Below are positions 35,504 to 44,380 of a stretch of DNA of 64,000 bases, one piece after another. The stretch covers positions 87,268-151,267 of the forward strand of contig JBKBKC010000011.1 in NCBI GenBank assembly GCA_046294265.1. The letters run 5' to 3'. The position numbers and the translations under genes were made by a program. The notes below the pieces were generated by a model, which did no database searches, was not told the origin of the DNA, and worked only from the letters and a program-made list of their open reading frames with translations. The DNA is from JBKBKC01 sp046294265 (lineage in GTDB: Bacteria > Pseudomonadota > Alphaproteobacteria > Rhodobacterales > Rhodobacteraceae). The first letter of the stretch is position 1. Each line of letters begins with the position of its first letter.

Positions 35504-35893
35504 CTAACGTATAGGCCATTGATTCTTATGGATTTCCCATTCGGAGGGAAATGGCTCCAGCAACCGCGTCAGCGTCACCTCCGGCCTCTGTCGCCCGTCC
35601 AGGATCGCCTCGACGATGTCGGGCGCGAGCAAAGTTAGCTGCAGGACGCGGGTCATGTAGGAGGATGCGATCCCTTCGCGCTCGGCCAGTTCCGAAATCG
35701 ACGAGAACTCGCCGGACTCCAGCATCCGCTTCCAGCGGAAGGCGCGGGCCAGCGCCTTGACCAGCGTGTTGTCCGCCTTTCGGTCTGGCCGGACGCCATC
35801 GGGCAGTTGCATCTCCTTGCGCCCTCCGCGCTTCACGACTCGAAATGGCACGTGGATGGTGACCGTCTCGGAGACCGCAGTCTCCCGGGTCAT
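35504..35893 (-). CDS. HTH protein of the serine recombinase module
   Basis: 129 residues from the ATG at 35893 (MTRETAVSETVTIHVPFRVV). After a KRGGRKEMQLP segment, a helical region contains a helix-turn-helix (SSISELAEREGIASSYMTRV) followed by LQLTLLAPDIVEAILDGRQ. It overlaps the recombinase stop by 4 bp. In alphaproteobacteria this small protein recurs next to large serine recombinases and may be an accessory or directionality factor; that role is inferred. The open frame extends to 36421 but upstream is a shadow of the recombinase. Confidence 0.75.
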   Translation of the reverse strand: MTRETAVSETVTIHVPFRVVKRGGRKEMQLPDGVRPDRKADNTLVKALARAFRWKRMLESGEFSSISELAEREGIASSYMTRVLQLTLLAPDIVEAILDGRQRPEVTLTRLLEPFPSEWEIHKNQWPIR

Positions 35894-37200
35894 GCCGCTT
35901 CTCCGATGCTGCCAGACAGCATCTTGCGCGCGAGTCCGCCGAGGCCGTCCACCCGCAGCCGGACGTTCAGGCCCTCCGTGCCGAGGTCCACGCGCTCTAG
36001 CAGCAGCGCCACGATGCGCGCCTGCTCGGCGGGGAAGAGTTCGTCCCACAGCGGGTCGAGCTGCAGCAGGGCCCCGCGAGCGTCGGCTTCGGTAATGCCG
36101 TCGGCGTGGGAGCGCGCGGCCTTCCACATGCCCGCCACGATCTCCGGCTGGCGGAATACGGCGCGTAGCTGGTCGATCACGGCGGTCTCGATCTCTCCCG
36201 CTGGAACGCGGCCCACCGGGCACGATCCGGCGCCGTGCTTCAGCACCGTCTGGCTGACATAGTATCGGTAGAGCTTGCTGCCCTTGCGCGTGTGTGTCGG
36301 CGAGAAGGCCGCGCCATCTGGGCCGAACAGCAGTCCCTTCAGCAGCGCGGGTGTGTCGGCGCGAGTTCGGGCAGCGCGCTTGCGCGGGCTTTCCTGCAAG
36401 ATGGCGTGGACGCGGTCCCACATCTCGCCGTCAATGATCGCGTCGTGCTCGCCGGGATAGCTGTCGCCCTTGTGGACCGCCTCGCCGATGTAGGCGCGGT
36501 TGCTGAGCATCCGATAGATGTACTTCTTGTCGATCCGGTTGCCGCGCGGCGTCCGGATGCCGCGCGTGCCGACCTCGCGCGCCAGTTCCGTGCAGGACCC
36601 GATGTCGAGGAAGCAGGCGAAGATCCAGCGAACGTGGTCGGCGATCTCGTCGTCGATGACCAGCTTCCGGTTCTCGACACGGTAGCCGTAGGGCGGCACC
36701 CCGCCCATCCACATGCCCTTCTTCCGGCTGGCGCGGACCTTGTCCCGGATCCGCTCAGCCGTCACCTCCCGTTCGAACTGGGCGAAAGACAGCAGGATAT
36801 TCAGCGTCAACCGCCCCATAGAGGTGGTGGTGTTGAACGATTGCGTCACAGAAACGAAAGTCACGCCGTTCCGGTCGAACACCTCGACCAGCTTGGAGAA
36901 ATCCATCAGCGAGCGGGACAGGCGGTCAATTTTGTAGACCACCACCACGTCGACCAGCCCATCCTCGATGTCGGCCAGCAGCCGCTTCAGGCCGGGGCGT
37001 TCCAATGTTCCGCCGGAAATGCCGCCATCGTCGTACTGATCGCGCACCAGCACCCAGCCCTCGGACCGTTGGCTGGCGATGTAGGATTCGCAGGCCTCGC
37101 GTTGGGCGTGCAGGCTGTTGAACTCTTGCTCCAGCCCTTCCTCAGAAGATTTGCGGGTATAGACCGCGCAGCGCAGCTTGCGGACGACAGGTTTGTTCAT
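35890..37200 (-). CDS. Large serine recombinase
   Basis: 436 residues from the ATG at 37200 (MNKPVVRKLRCAVYTRKS). The resolvase catalytic domain has Ser18 in YTRKSSEEG, the DQYDDGGISGGTLERPGLKR block and VVVYKIDRLSRSLMDFSKLV with the active-site arginine. A recombinase domain (PPYGYRVENRKLVIDDEIAD, then GIRTPRGNRIDKK) and a zinc-ribbon-like region follow; one of the usual four cysteines is visible only as GAGSCPVG. It probably catalyses integration or excision of the neighbouring element. It overlaps the DUF2924 gene by 4 bp. Confidence 0.92.
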   Translation of the reverse strand: MNKPVVRKLRCAVYTRKSSEEGLEQEFNSLHAQREACESYIASQRSEGWVLVRDQYDDGGISGGTLERPGLKRLLADIEDGLVDVVVVYKIDRLSRSLMDFSKLVEVFDRNGVTFVSVTQSFNTTTSMGRLTLNILLSFAQFEREVTAERIRDKVRASRKKGMWMGGVPPYGYRVENRKLVIDDEIADHVRWIFACFLDIGSCTELAREVGTRGIRTPRGNRIDKKYIYRMLSNRAYIGEAVHKGDSYPGEHDAIIDGEMWDRVHAILQESPRKRAARTRADTPALLKGLLFGPDGAAFSPTHTRKGSKLYRYYVSQTVLKHGAGSCPVGRVPAGEIETAVIDQLRAVFRQPEIVAGMWKAARSHADGITEADARGALLQLDPLWDELFPAEQARIVALLLERVDLGTEGLNVRLRVDGLGGLARKMLSGSIGEAA

Positions 37201-37652
37201 GCCGTCCTCCGATGGTTTTTCAGCCCGAAGAAGACCCAGCCGTTCCATCGTGTGCCGGTGATTGCGCGCGCAATGGCAGAAAGCGACTGGTATGGCCGCC
37301 CCTGCCATTCAAAGCCACCTTGAGTCACAGTAACGATCTGTTCGATGCCCTGCCACTCGCGCAGCAGCCGGGTGCCGGTGATGGGGCGGTCGCGATCGGC
37401 GCGGATACGGCGCGTGGTGATGTTGCCGCCATCAAGCTGTTCGCCCAAGGTTTCCAGCCGCTTGATGGTCTCTGGCTTCAGTCCGCCATAGGCCAGTTCC
37501 TGGATGCGGTAGGCCAGGCGGGATTCAAGGTAGCGGCGGTTGAAGGGCGGCGGTTCGGTTTCGAACAGGTCTCGCCACTGCGCCTTCAGGTCGGGCGTCG
37601 ACGTGGTTTTCAGCGCTGCCAGGCGCGCGGGGATTAGATCAAGTTTCGTCAT
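37197..37652 (-). CDS. DUF2924 family protein
   Basis: 151 residues from the ATG at 37652 (MTKLDLIPARLAALKTTSTP). Segments LFETEPPPFNRRYLESRLAY, GTRLLREWQGIEQIVTVTQ and FEWQGRPYQSLSAIARAITG are the DUF2924 signature. This family is almost always found with a large serine recombinase in alphaproteobacterial mobile elements, and is suspected to bind DNA with it. It overlaps the recombinase start and the upstream small gene by 4 bp each. Confidence 0.88.
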   Translation of the reverse strand: MTKLDLIPARLAALKTTSTPDLKAQWRDLFETEPPPFNRRYLESRLAYRIQELAYGGLKPETIKRLETLGEQLDGGNITTRRIRADRDRPITGTRLLREWQGIEQIVTVTQGGFEWQGRPYQSLSAIARAITGTRWNGWVFFGLKNHRRTA

Positions 37653-37852
37653 GCGTCTCTCCCGTGGGTTGGAGTTGCATGAAGGCATTGGTCGGGCGGA
37701 CAGTGTAGGCAACTTTCTCCAGTCAGGTCAGAGACTTCGGCCCGTTCCCGCATCCGCAACCGGATCAGGCCAAGCGCCAGCAACCCGCACAATTCGGTTC
37801 GGCGTTGGGCAGCAGTCATCTGGTCGGGAAGCAGGGCGTTCGGGCGTTTCAT
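37649..37852 (-). CDS. Small protein upstream of DUF2924
   Basis: 67 residues (MKRPNALLPDQMTAAQRRTE, then LCGLLALGLIRLRMR). The N-terminal part resembles a small helical domain seen in the same position of similar recombinase modules. It overlaps DUF2924 by 4 bp, so the four genes from 37852 to 35504 form one tightly coupled operon. The C-terminal HATPTHGRDA is unlike any motif I know. Confidence 0.65.
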   Translation of the reverse strand: MKRPNALLPDQMTAAQRRTELCGLLALGLIRLRMRERAEVSDLTGESCLHCPPDQCLHATPTHGRDA

Positions 37853-38131
37853 GAAGGGCAATTCCGTGCTGGCTTGCCCTTCTCCTACTCATGGCGGTGA
37901 CGAACCGTCCCACACGGTCAAGAATGCGCGAAGATCGCACCACGGACTCGACTCGAAGTTGTTAGATCGGTTAGAACATAATCAGAACTTCGGTCACTCC
38001 CTTCCGGCCAGACAGGAGCACTTCGAGCGCCAAATGGGGCGAAGTGCCATTGGGTGTCGGCTGAAGCTGAAGACCTACAGGTGACTTGATTAAGTCCATG
38101 ATGTGAATAGTGGGTATCAAGAGGAGAACAT

Positions 38132-39370
38132 ATGGCCAAAAGGATCCGTAACTTTGTCGACCGCGCGTTTTCTCGGACGGTTGATCTGCAAATGCTGCAT
38201 CGTCTTCTCAACCCCCATCTCGAACAGATCGGAGTGGATTGGGATGCGCTGCCCGACGATGACGGCAAACGGCGCGAGGCAATTTTCGATCTATTTGCCA
38301 AAGCCGATTTGAAGTTTCCGGCACCGCTCCAATTCGCCCTCTACAACATTTCCACGCTGTCCACTGATTATGGCGCCCGGTTCATCCAGGAGATCGCGAC
38401 GGAAATGGGTGTCGACGTTCTGGCGGCCCACCGTATCGACGGCAGTCCTGACGATCTGCGTTTCAACCCGCGCTTCATGGCCTTGGCCACATGGCTGGAT
38501 CATCGGGTTGTTTTCGACAGGGCGCTGAGCGCGGCCGCTTTCCTAGCATACTCGAGCAAACTCGAGCGCGACGCCGACCGTGAGAATGTCGAACCCAGAC
38601 ATCATGAAAAGGGAGTGCGGGAGGGGTTCACCGAAGAAGTGCGGCAGCATTTCGTCGGACGATACAACGGACATTATTGCGACGTGCGGTGGTTCGAGGA
38701 GGAGGACCTGCTTCGGGTGCTGATCTTGCATGGCTCCAAGCCTGAGACGAAGAACGTCGACCAAGAGGGCGCGGAGGATACCCTTAAATTTCGCGAAATC
38801 GTGCAGTCGACCATCGAGTACGATCTGCGACAGGGTGCGATCGCCATCGGCTCGAAGTCGGCAACCGATGCCAAAAAGCTGGTGAAACTGTTTGGCGGTC
38901 ACGTCCTTGGCGACTCGAACATCTTCGAGGCGTCGGCGAAGGAGCAACTTTACACGCTCGAGCCGCTCCAGCGGCAAGGCGGAGCGTTCAAGTTCCACTT
39001 CGATCCCGAAGGAGACATCACCCATGTTGCGCTGCGCGAGGTGCGCGTCGACGAGGCTCAAATCACCAAGACGGGGCGGCTGCGGCGTTCGCCATGGTTC
39101 CTGACGCTGGGTGACTCCGAGAACGCGCTGAAGCGCTTGAAGGTCGTCGCGCCGGAGATCGAGATCGACGACGTCCGGATTGTCCATGCCAAGATCGATG
39201 TGACCATCGAGGTGGACGGCAGCGAGACCGTGGTCCCGGTGACGATCCGGCCGCCGCGCACTGTAAGCATGCGCGATCACTCACATGAACGACTCATCCT
39301 CGAGATGCTGGAAAAGAATGACATTCGCAAACGCCGCAGAACTGATCAGGCTGCTGTTGCGGCAGAGTGA
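38132..39370 (+). CDS. Hypothetical protein, first gene of a two-gene cassette
   Basis: 412 residues with a strong ribosome site (AAGAGGAG) 7 bases upstream. No membrane segment or signal peptide. The N-terminal 170 residues are helical (VDRAFSRTVDLQMLHRLLNP, then FALYNISTLSTDYGARFIQE). The middle (EEVRQHFVGRYNGHYCDVRW, REIVQSTIEYDLRQGAIAIG) and the beta-rich C-terminal part (HFDPEGDITHVALREVRVDE) are separate. The C-terminus is basic (RKRRRTDQ). I do not recognise any catalytic motif. It overlaps the next gene by 53 bp and sits between the recombinase module and the phage region, where accessory genes are expected. Confidence 0.65.
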   Translation: MAKRIRNFVDRAFSRTVDLQMLHRLLNPHLEQIGVDWDALPDDDGKRREAIFDLFAKADLKFPAPLQFALYNISTLSTDYGARFIQEIATEMGVDVLAAHRIDGSPDDLRFNPRFMALATWLDHRVVFDRALSAAAFLAYSSKLERDADRENVEPRHHEKGVREGFTEEVRQHFVGRYNGHYCDVRWFEEEDLLRVLILHGSKPETKNVDQEGAEDTLKFREIVQSTIEYDLRQGAIAIGSKSATDAKKLVKLFGGHVLGDSNIFEASAKEQLYTLEPLQRQGGAFKFHFDPEGDITHVALREVRVDEAQITKTGRLRRSPWFLTLGDSENALKRLKVVAPEIEIDDVRIVHAKIDVTIEVDGSETVVPVTIRPPRTVSMRDHSHERLILEMLEKNDIRKRRRTDQAAVAAE

Positions 39371-40313
39371 TCGCCATCCGATCCGCGCCATCGGCGCCGC
39401 AGAACTGGAGCCCTACGATCCGCGCTTCCTCCGGTCGCTGCGGAACGTCGGAATTCTGGTGGCCCGAGAAGATCTGCCCGACGATGGTGAGTCGATCTTT
39501 GAGGTCATCGACGGTTCCCTGATCGTCGTCGATCCAGAGACCGGGGAGTGCGAACGTCACGACGATACGCTGGACATCCAGACCTTCGACATCAACATCG
39601 CCGCCCTTTGCCGCGCGATCCGCGAGCAATCAGGGCTGAAGGGGCCCGGCCCGATGGCGATCTCCACCAGAGTTTGGAGGCTGGGTCGCTATGAACAGCA
39701 CGAGCGCGCAGCCGAAATCTGCCTCGTGCGGCGACTGCAGGAGGAAACCGCGCAGGAGATTTTGGACCATGTGCGCGGCGCCATCGACACCGAAACTCCC
39801 GTCGCTCTTGTCAGCCTCGGAAGCAACGACCTGCCGACTGTGGTCACGCGCCAACTCAGTGGCCTCCGCATGACCGTGTCTCGCGCCGAAGATCTGCTGC
39901 GCGACGACCCGGACCGTCCATTCGCACTTGCTCTCGGCCGAGTTCGCGTACCCACCGACAAGCAAGCCCTCGATGCGCGGCTTCAGATCGACCGCATTGG
40001 TCGCCGCGCAATTTTCGAGGGCGTCGAGATCGACATCGAGCCTCGTGACTTTGACGCCGTCGCCTTACTCGCGGACGAGGCCTTGGCCGCCGGCGGTTGG
40101 GTCTCGAAGGAAAGCCTGGCTGCGACGCTGCAAGCTAGCACCAAGCGGGATAGCAATCCGGAACAGGTTGATCGCTGCATCAACCGGCTGCGCGATGCCT
40201 TCCGAAAGAATACGCGGCTAAATGCGGTCCCCAGCAACGGGTTCATCGACCGCAAGTCCAAGGTCGGCGCACGCCTGGTCCTCGCATCATCTGAGATCGC
40301 GTTCATCGGCTAG
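39318..40313 (+). CDS. Hypothetical protein with C-terminal winged-helix-like region
   Basis: About 331 residues from the ATG at 39318 (MTFANAAELIRLLLRQSDRH); the ATG at 39285 is an alternative. The N-terminus is small and helical, the middle contains an acidic beta-rich segment (DGSLIVVDPETGECERHDD), and the C-terminus (GWVSKESLAATLQASTKRDS, then CINRLRDAFRKNTRL) resembles the OmpR/PhoB-type winged helix. It may be a DNA-binding partner of the first protein. Because the start lies inside the upstream gene, translation is probably coupled. No family is recognised. Confidence 0.65.
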   Translation: MTFANAAELIRLLLRQSDRHPIRAIGAAELEPYDPRFLRSLRNVGILVAREDLPDDGESIFEVIDGSLIVVDPETGECERHDDTLDIQTFDINIAALCRAIREQSGLKGPGPMAISTRVWRLGRYEQHERAAEICLVRRLQEETAQEILDHVRGAIDTETPVALVSLGSNDLPTVVTRQLSGLRMTVSRAEDLLRDDPDRPFALALGRVRVPTDKQALDARLQIDRIGRRAIFEGVEIDIEPRDFDAVALLADEALAAGGWVSKESLAATLQASTKRDSNPEQVDRCINRLRDAFRKNTRLNAVPSNGFIDRKSKVGARLVLASSEIAFIG

Positions 40314-40430
40314 ATCCGTTCGCCGGTACCGGGAGGTTTTCAGGAGGTTTCCGGGAGAAGTCCGAGAGATAAAGGATTTCAGAAGGTTGCATCTTCGACT
40401 GGTCAACGCAAACGACCAGGATCGAAACAG

Positions 40431-41024
40431 ATGCTCCCACCCATTTCCCCCGACGACCTTGCCACACTGATTGACGAAGCGGCCATTGCCGCGCGCCGCC
40501 TGCACCGCAAGTTGGTGCTGCCCGCCGCAGATATTGATGATCTGCGGCAAGAGATGCTGATCGATCTGATCTGCCGTTTGCCCGGCTTTGACTCCCGTCG
40601 CGGCAGTATCGGCGCATTTGCCAATATCGTGTTGCGCAACCAGTCGTCGCGGATGGCGATACAGTACCATCGCCAGTGCCGTGCGCAAGGCGGGACTGTG
40701 CTGTCGCTCGACGCACCCATCGCTGGCGGGACGGAGCCGCTGGGCTGCCTGTTGGCAGAAGCTGACGGGCTGGCTGCCTGGCATGGCCAGGACCTGAGCG
40801 CGACCGAGGATGCCGATCTCCGTCATGACCTTGCCCGTGCGCTGGGCGATCTGCCCGAGGATGCGCGCACCCTGTGCGCTGCGATTGGCAGTTGCGCGAT
40901 TGCCGAAATCGTCGGCCGCACCGGCACCTCCCGTTCCGCCCTTTACCGGCACATCGCCCAGTTGCGGCTCGATCTCGCGATGCGCGGGTTCGGGGCGCAG
41001 TGGGACGGTTCGCGGGCGGCGTGA
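40431..41024 (+). CDS. Sigma-70-like phage sigma factor
   Basis: 197 residues. The N-terminal half carries a region-2-like block (LHRKLVLPAADIDDLRQEML, then GSIGAFANIVLRNQSSRMA), and the C-terminus a region-4-like HTH (CAIAEIVGRTGTSRSALYRH). Similar proteins open the early regions of Rhodobacteraceae prophages. It may direct early transcription of the following genes. The upstream 100 bases hold GGAGGTTT twice, without a recognisable promoter. The exact sigma group is unclear. Confidence 0.75.
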   Translation: MLPPISPDDLATLIDEAAIAARRLHRKLVLPAADIDDLRQEMLIDLICRLPGFDSRRGSIGAFANIVLRNQSSRMAIQYHRQCRAQGGTVLSLDAPIAGGTEPLGCLLAEADGLAAWHGQDLSATEDADLRHDLARALGDLPEDARTLCAAIGSCAIAEIVGRTGTSRSALYRHIAQLRLDLAMRGFGAQWDGSRAA

Positions 41025-41037
41025 GTAGAGGACCCTC

Positions 41038-41394
41038 ATGGAGATGTTTGTCATGCCCCCCACCGCTTTCATCCCGGCCAAACCCCGGCCGCTCACCGAT
41101 ATCGAGTTCTGCGCCTGGATCGGCCAGGCGGTGCCTGGCGACCAGCTGGAGTACCATCGCGGATTTCTCGGCATCGATACCACCGCCGTTATTTCGACCC
41201 TGCCGGAGCCCGAACGCCGCAGGCTTGGGGCGCTGGCCAGTGCCGCCCATCGAGCCTTCGAGGCGGTGCTGGTCCATCTGGTGCAGGTGCGCGTCGGTCC
41301 GGATCGCTTTGCTTACCTCGCCATCGCGCGGACCAAGCCACGCCACGCGCCGATCCCGTTTTCTCAACTCATAGCGACAAAGGAGGCCGCCTGA
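41038..41394 (+). CDS. Phage hypothetical protein
   Basis: 118 residues (MEMFVMPPTAFIPAKPRPLT, then DIEFCAWIGQAVPGDQLEYH). A conserved-looking GFLGIDTT segment precedes a helical C-terminus. No function can be stated. It is separated from the sigma factor gene by 13 bp and its stop overlaps the next start (TGATG). Confidence 0.7.
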   Translation: MEMFVMPPTAFIPAKPRPLTDIEFCAWIGQAVPGDQLEYHRGFLGIDTTAVISTLPEPERRRLGALASAAHRAFEAVLVHLVQVRVGPDRFAYLAIARTKPRHAPIPFSQLIATKEAA

Positions 41395-41786
41395 TGCGCG
41401 CCGTACTTGCCTGGATCGGGGATCGGCTCCCGCCGTCCCTTTATTTCGCCTTGGCCGGAAACGCGGCCGAACCCTCGACCGGAGACAGCGCCATGGCCAA
41501 GTTGCCGAGCCTGATCGCACGCCTGCGCCGTGCCTTTCACAGCCTCGACGAATTGCCCGACACGATCCCTGCGCCGTGGCGCGAAGGCAACGAGATCGAA
41601 CCGCTGCCGATCGAGGTGGCGACCATCGACGATATCGCCTTTGCCGTGGTGGCCGCAAATGCGGATGTCTCGGCCGCGATCCGGCGTTCATCGGCGCTTG
41701 AACGGCTGCACCGCCTTGCCCGCGAAGCGGGAGCAGTCGGGACCGATCGCGCCGTTGATACGGCGCTGAAGCGGGAGGGACGCTGA
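41394..41786 (+). CDS. Phage hypothetical protein
   Basis: 130 residues. A strong AAAGGAGG site lies 8 bases before the ATG at 41394, which supports this start over ATG 41493. The protein is helical and acidic in the middle (PAPWREGNEIEPLPIEVATI). Its C-terminal helix is alanine/arginine-rich. It overlaps its neighbours at both ends, so the genes of this run are translationally coupled. No family is recognised. Confidence 0.7.
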   Translation: MRAVLAWIGDRLPPSLYFALAGNAAEPSTGDSAMAKLPSLIARLRRAFHSLDELPDTIPAPWREGNEIEPLPIEVATIDDIAFAVVAANADVSAAIRRSSALERLHRLAREAGAVGTDRAVDTALKREGR

Positions 41787-42304
41787 TGGCCATTCCGTTC
41801 CCCAGCACCGATGCGGCGGCTGCCCCACAAGTCGCCAATACCCCCGGTCTCAATGACCTCGACCGTCTGTCCATCGGCGACATCGCTGCCCTGCCGCCAG
41901 ACCTGCTGTTCACCTTGCAGGAAGCCGCCCTTGCGGAAACGGCCCGGGTCAAGCGTCTGCGCGACCGTCTGGAGGCAGGGATCAGCCAGCGCTATGGCGC
42001 GGCAACCGAGGCCGAGCGGGCAACGCAAGGAAAGTCGTCCGGCACGGTGCGCATCGAGGATGCGGGCGTGGTCGTGATCGCCGAACTGCCGAAGAAGGTG
42101 TCCTGGGATCAGGACCGGCTGGCCGCAATGGCCGCGCGCATCGCCGCAACCGGCGACGATCCGACCGAATATCTCGAGATCGCCTACCGCGTGTCAGAGC
42201 GCCGGTTTGGGGCTTGGCCCGAGGCGATGCGGGAAGGTTTCGCGGCCGCCCGCACCGAGACCACCGGCAAACCCGTGTTCCGGCTCGAGACCCGAGACCG
42301 GTGA
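41786..42304 (+). CDS. Phage hypothetical protein
   Basis: 172 residues. A helical N-terminus (DLLFTLQEAALAETARVKRL, then RDRLEAGISQRYG) suggests coiled coil around residues 40-72; the middle contains VRIEDAGVVVIAELPKKVSW. The order upstream of a Sak4-like ATPase is typical of phage recombination modules, so it may be a DNA-binding or scaffold part, but nothing shows this directly. Confidence 0.7.
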   Translation: MAIPFPSTDAAAAPQVANTPGLNDLDRLSIGDIAALPPDLLFTLQEAALAETARVKRLRDRLEAGISQRYGAATEAERATQGKSSGTVRIEDAGVVVIAELPKKVSWDQDRLAAMAARIAATGDDPTEYLEIAYRVSERRFGAWPEAMREGFAAARTETTGKPVFRLETRDR

Positions 42305-42404
42305 CGCGCGGCGGCGGGACGCCCGTACGGCAACGTCGGGCAGGTTCCCCTTCGGCACCCGGTCACCCCCGCCGCCGCGCCCCTTTCAATTCTATGGAGC
42401 ACCC

Positions 42405-43262
42405 ATGACTTTCCGCATCATCACTGCCGACGAGCGCATCTCCTCGTCCGAGAACAAGACCTCCTTGGCGATTTTCGGTCCGCCCGGTGTGGGCAAGACG
42501 ACGCTTCTGAAATCGCTGCCCGCCGAGGAAACCGTTTGCCTCGACCTCGAAGCCGGGATGAAGTCGGTGCAGGACTGGCGCGGGGCCTCGATCCCGGTGC
42601 GCAGCTTTACCGATTTCCGCGATCTGGTGGTGCTGATCGGCGGGCCCGATCCGGCGCAGCATCCGCAGTCCTGGTACGGCACCGAACGCCATGCGTGGCT
42701 GCAGACCCAGCACCGCGACAGCGGCATCGAAGCCTTCCTCGCTGCGCGGCGCATCGTGTTCGTCGACTCGATCACTGACCTGACACGGCAGGTCATGGCC
42801 TATGCCCGCCAGCAGCCCGAGGCGTTTTCGGACCGGACCGGCAAGCCGGATGTGCGCGGTGCCTACGGTCTGTTGGGGCGCGAGGTAATCCAGGCGCTGA
42901 AGCATCTGCAGCATGCGCGCGGGAAGACCGTGATCTTCGTCGGCGTGCTGGAAAAGGTCACCGACGATTTCGGGACGGTCACCTGGCAACCGCAGATGGA
43001 AGGCAGCAAGGCCGGGCGGGAATTGCCAGGAATTGTTGACCAAGTGGTCTCGATGCAGCTGTTCGCCCGCGACGCCGAAGGTGGCTGGGTGCTGGACGAG
43101 ACCGCCACCGAACGTCGCCTCGTCTGCAAATCCGGCAACCAGTGGGGCCTTCCGGCCAAGGACCGCTCCGGCCGTCTGGATATGACCGAACCGCCCGACC
43201 TTGGCGCGCTGCTCGCCCGCATCGACGGCCGCACCAACGCCCATCCCGCCTTCTCCTCCTGA
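42405..43262 (+). CDS. Sak4-like RecA-type ATPase (phage recombination)
   Basis: About 285 residues from the ATG at 42405 (MTFRIITADERISSSENKTS). A Walker A motif FGPPGVGKTTLLKSL is near residue 24, a Walker B segment RRIVFVDSITDLT near 113 and KTVIFVGVLEKVTDD near 175. This layout fits single-strand annealing/recombinase-loading ATPases of the Sak4 type, which in phages are paired with an SSB-like protein, as with the next gene. The frame upstream to 42207 overlaps other coding sequence and is not used. Confidence 0.75.
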   Translation: MTFRIITADERISSSENKTSLAIFGPPGVGKTTLLKSLPAEETVCLDLEAGMKSVQDWRGASIPVRSFTDFRDLVVLIGGPDPAQHPQSWYGTERHAWLQTQHRDSGIEAFLAARRIVFVDSITDLTRQVMAYARQQPEAFSDRTGKPDVRGAYGLLGREVIQALKHLQHARGKTVIFVGVLEKVTDDFGTVTWQPQMEGSKAGRELPGIVDQVVSMQLFARDAEGGWVLDETATERRLVCKSGNQWGLPAKDRSGRLDMTEPPDLGALLARIDGRTNAHPAFSS

Positions 43263-43281
43263 TCCTGAAAGGACACATGTC

Positions 43282-44067
43282 ATGAGCTACGATCTGAACG
43301 ACGCCCAGCCGCAGATGGCTCCCATCGGCGAACTGATCCCGGACGGCACCTTTGCCAAAGTGCGCCTGACCATTCGCCCCGGCGGCGTAAACGGCGCGAC
43401 CCCAGCGGATGCGGGGCTTCTGAAGGCATCGCAATCCAGTGATGCGCGCATGCTCGATTGCGAATTCACCGTGGTCGACGGCCCCCATGCCCGGCGCAAG
43501 TTCTGGCAAAGCTTCACCGTCGCGGGCGGCAAGCTGGACGAGAAAGGGCAGTCCATCGGCTGGAAGATCTCGAAATCCACCTTTCGCGCCATCGTGGACA
43601 GCGCCCTTGGCCTTGATCCCAAGGACGAAAGCCCCGGCGCCAAGGCCAAGCGGGTTCTGCCTGGTCTGCGGCATCTGGAAGGCATCATCTTCGCCGCCCG
43701 CATCATGGTGGAGCCTGCCTCCAACCCGCAGTACCGCGACCAGAACCGCATCGCCAACGTCGTACTGCCCGACGAGCCGCAACATGCGGCAATCATGCGC
43801 GGAGAAACCATTGCTCCGGAGCCGGTCAACGCCCCGCCGCGCAAGGCCGCGAGCGTCACGGCGCCAGGTTGGCAAGCCCCGACACCGGCATGGGGTGCGG
43901 CGCAACCGTCGCCCGCAGCGCCGAACTGGGGCGCGGCACCGCAGCCCGCCGCCGCACCCGCGCCCGCCTGGGGGACGCAGACTGCCCCCGCAGCCCCGCC
44001 CGCACCGCAGGCACCTGCGCCCGCCGCGCAGGGCACCCACGCGATGCCCGCGTGGCTCAATGGCTAA
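43282..44067 (+). CDS. SSB-like phage protein with Pro/Ala-rich tail
   Basis: About 261 residues from the ATG at 43282, which has AAAGGAC about 9 bases upstream. The N-terminal 150 residues contain an OB-like pattern (ARMLDCEFTVVDGPHARRKF) and a DUF669-like arrangement. The C-terminal 80 residues repeat Ala/Pro/Trp-Gly units (APTPAWGAA, APNWGAA, APAPAWGTQ) and end with MPAWLNG, an acidic-tail-free variant of an SSB C-terminus. The role in single-strand protection is inferred from its partner Sak4-like gene. Confidence 0.65.
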   Translation: MSYDLNDAQPQMAPIGELIPDGTFAKVRLTIRPGGVNGATPADAGLLKASQSSDARMLDCEFTVVDGPHARRKFWQSFTVAGGKLDEKGQSIGWKISKSTFRAIVDSALGLDPKDESPGAKAKRVLPGLRHLEGIIFAARIMVEPASNPQYRDQNRIANVVLPDEPQHAAIMRGETIAPEPVNAPPRKAASVTAPGWQAPTPAWGAAQPSPAAPNWGAAPQPAAAPAPAWGTQTAPAAPPAPQAPAPAAQGTHAMPAWLNG

Positions 44068-44380
44068 GGTGCTGCGGAAACGGCAGTCGGGTGGGCCGGC
44101 ACGCTCACCCACGGCCAAACCAGATGGGGCTGGGTCGGGTGACCGGCCCATGACCCCGGACGAATGGCAGGCGCATGTGACGCGCGCCGCCGCGCTGGAG
44201 ATCGGAAAATGGCTCGAGGCCCGAGGAAAACTGCACCAACCCATCGCAAGCCTTACCCTCGGCGACCTCGAGGCCATGGCGGTCAACGCGATCTCGCGCT
44301 GGATCGTCCTGCAGTCGGAACGCCTTCAGCGGCAGGATTGGCCGCAAGAGGACCCGGTCGCGATGCTCTTGCTCGGGTAG
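44060..44380 (+). CDS. Phage hypothetical protein
   Basis: 106 residues beginning MAKVLRKRQSGGPARSPT. A basic N-terminus precedes a helical region (MTPDEWQAHVTRAAALEIGK, then LGDLEAMAVNAISRWIVLQS). It overlaps the SSB-like gene by 8 bp and the following gene in a different frame. No family is recognised. Confidence 0.65.
   Translation: MAKVLRKRQSGGPARSPTAKPDGAGSGDRPMTPDEWQAHVTRAAALEIGKWLEARGKLHQPIASLTLGDLEAMAVNAISRWIVLQSERLQRQDWPQEDPVAMLLLG

Noticed and set aside
36235..37323. 362-codon plus-strand frame opposite the serine recombinase
   Set aside because: Antisense shadow of a gene with a full catalytic domain.
40319..40430. Repeated GGAGGTTT before the phage sigma factor gene as a riboswitch or operator
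   Set aside because: Only two short copies, no defined structure or conserved motif.
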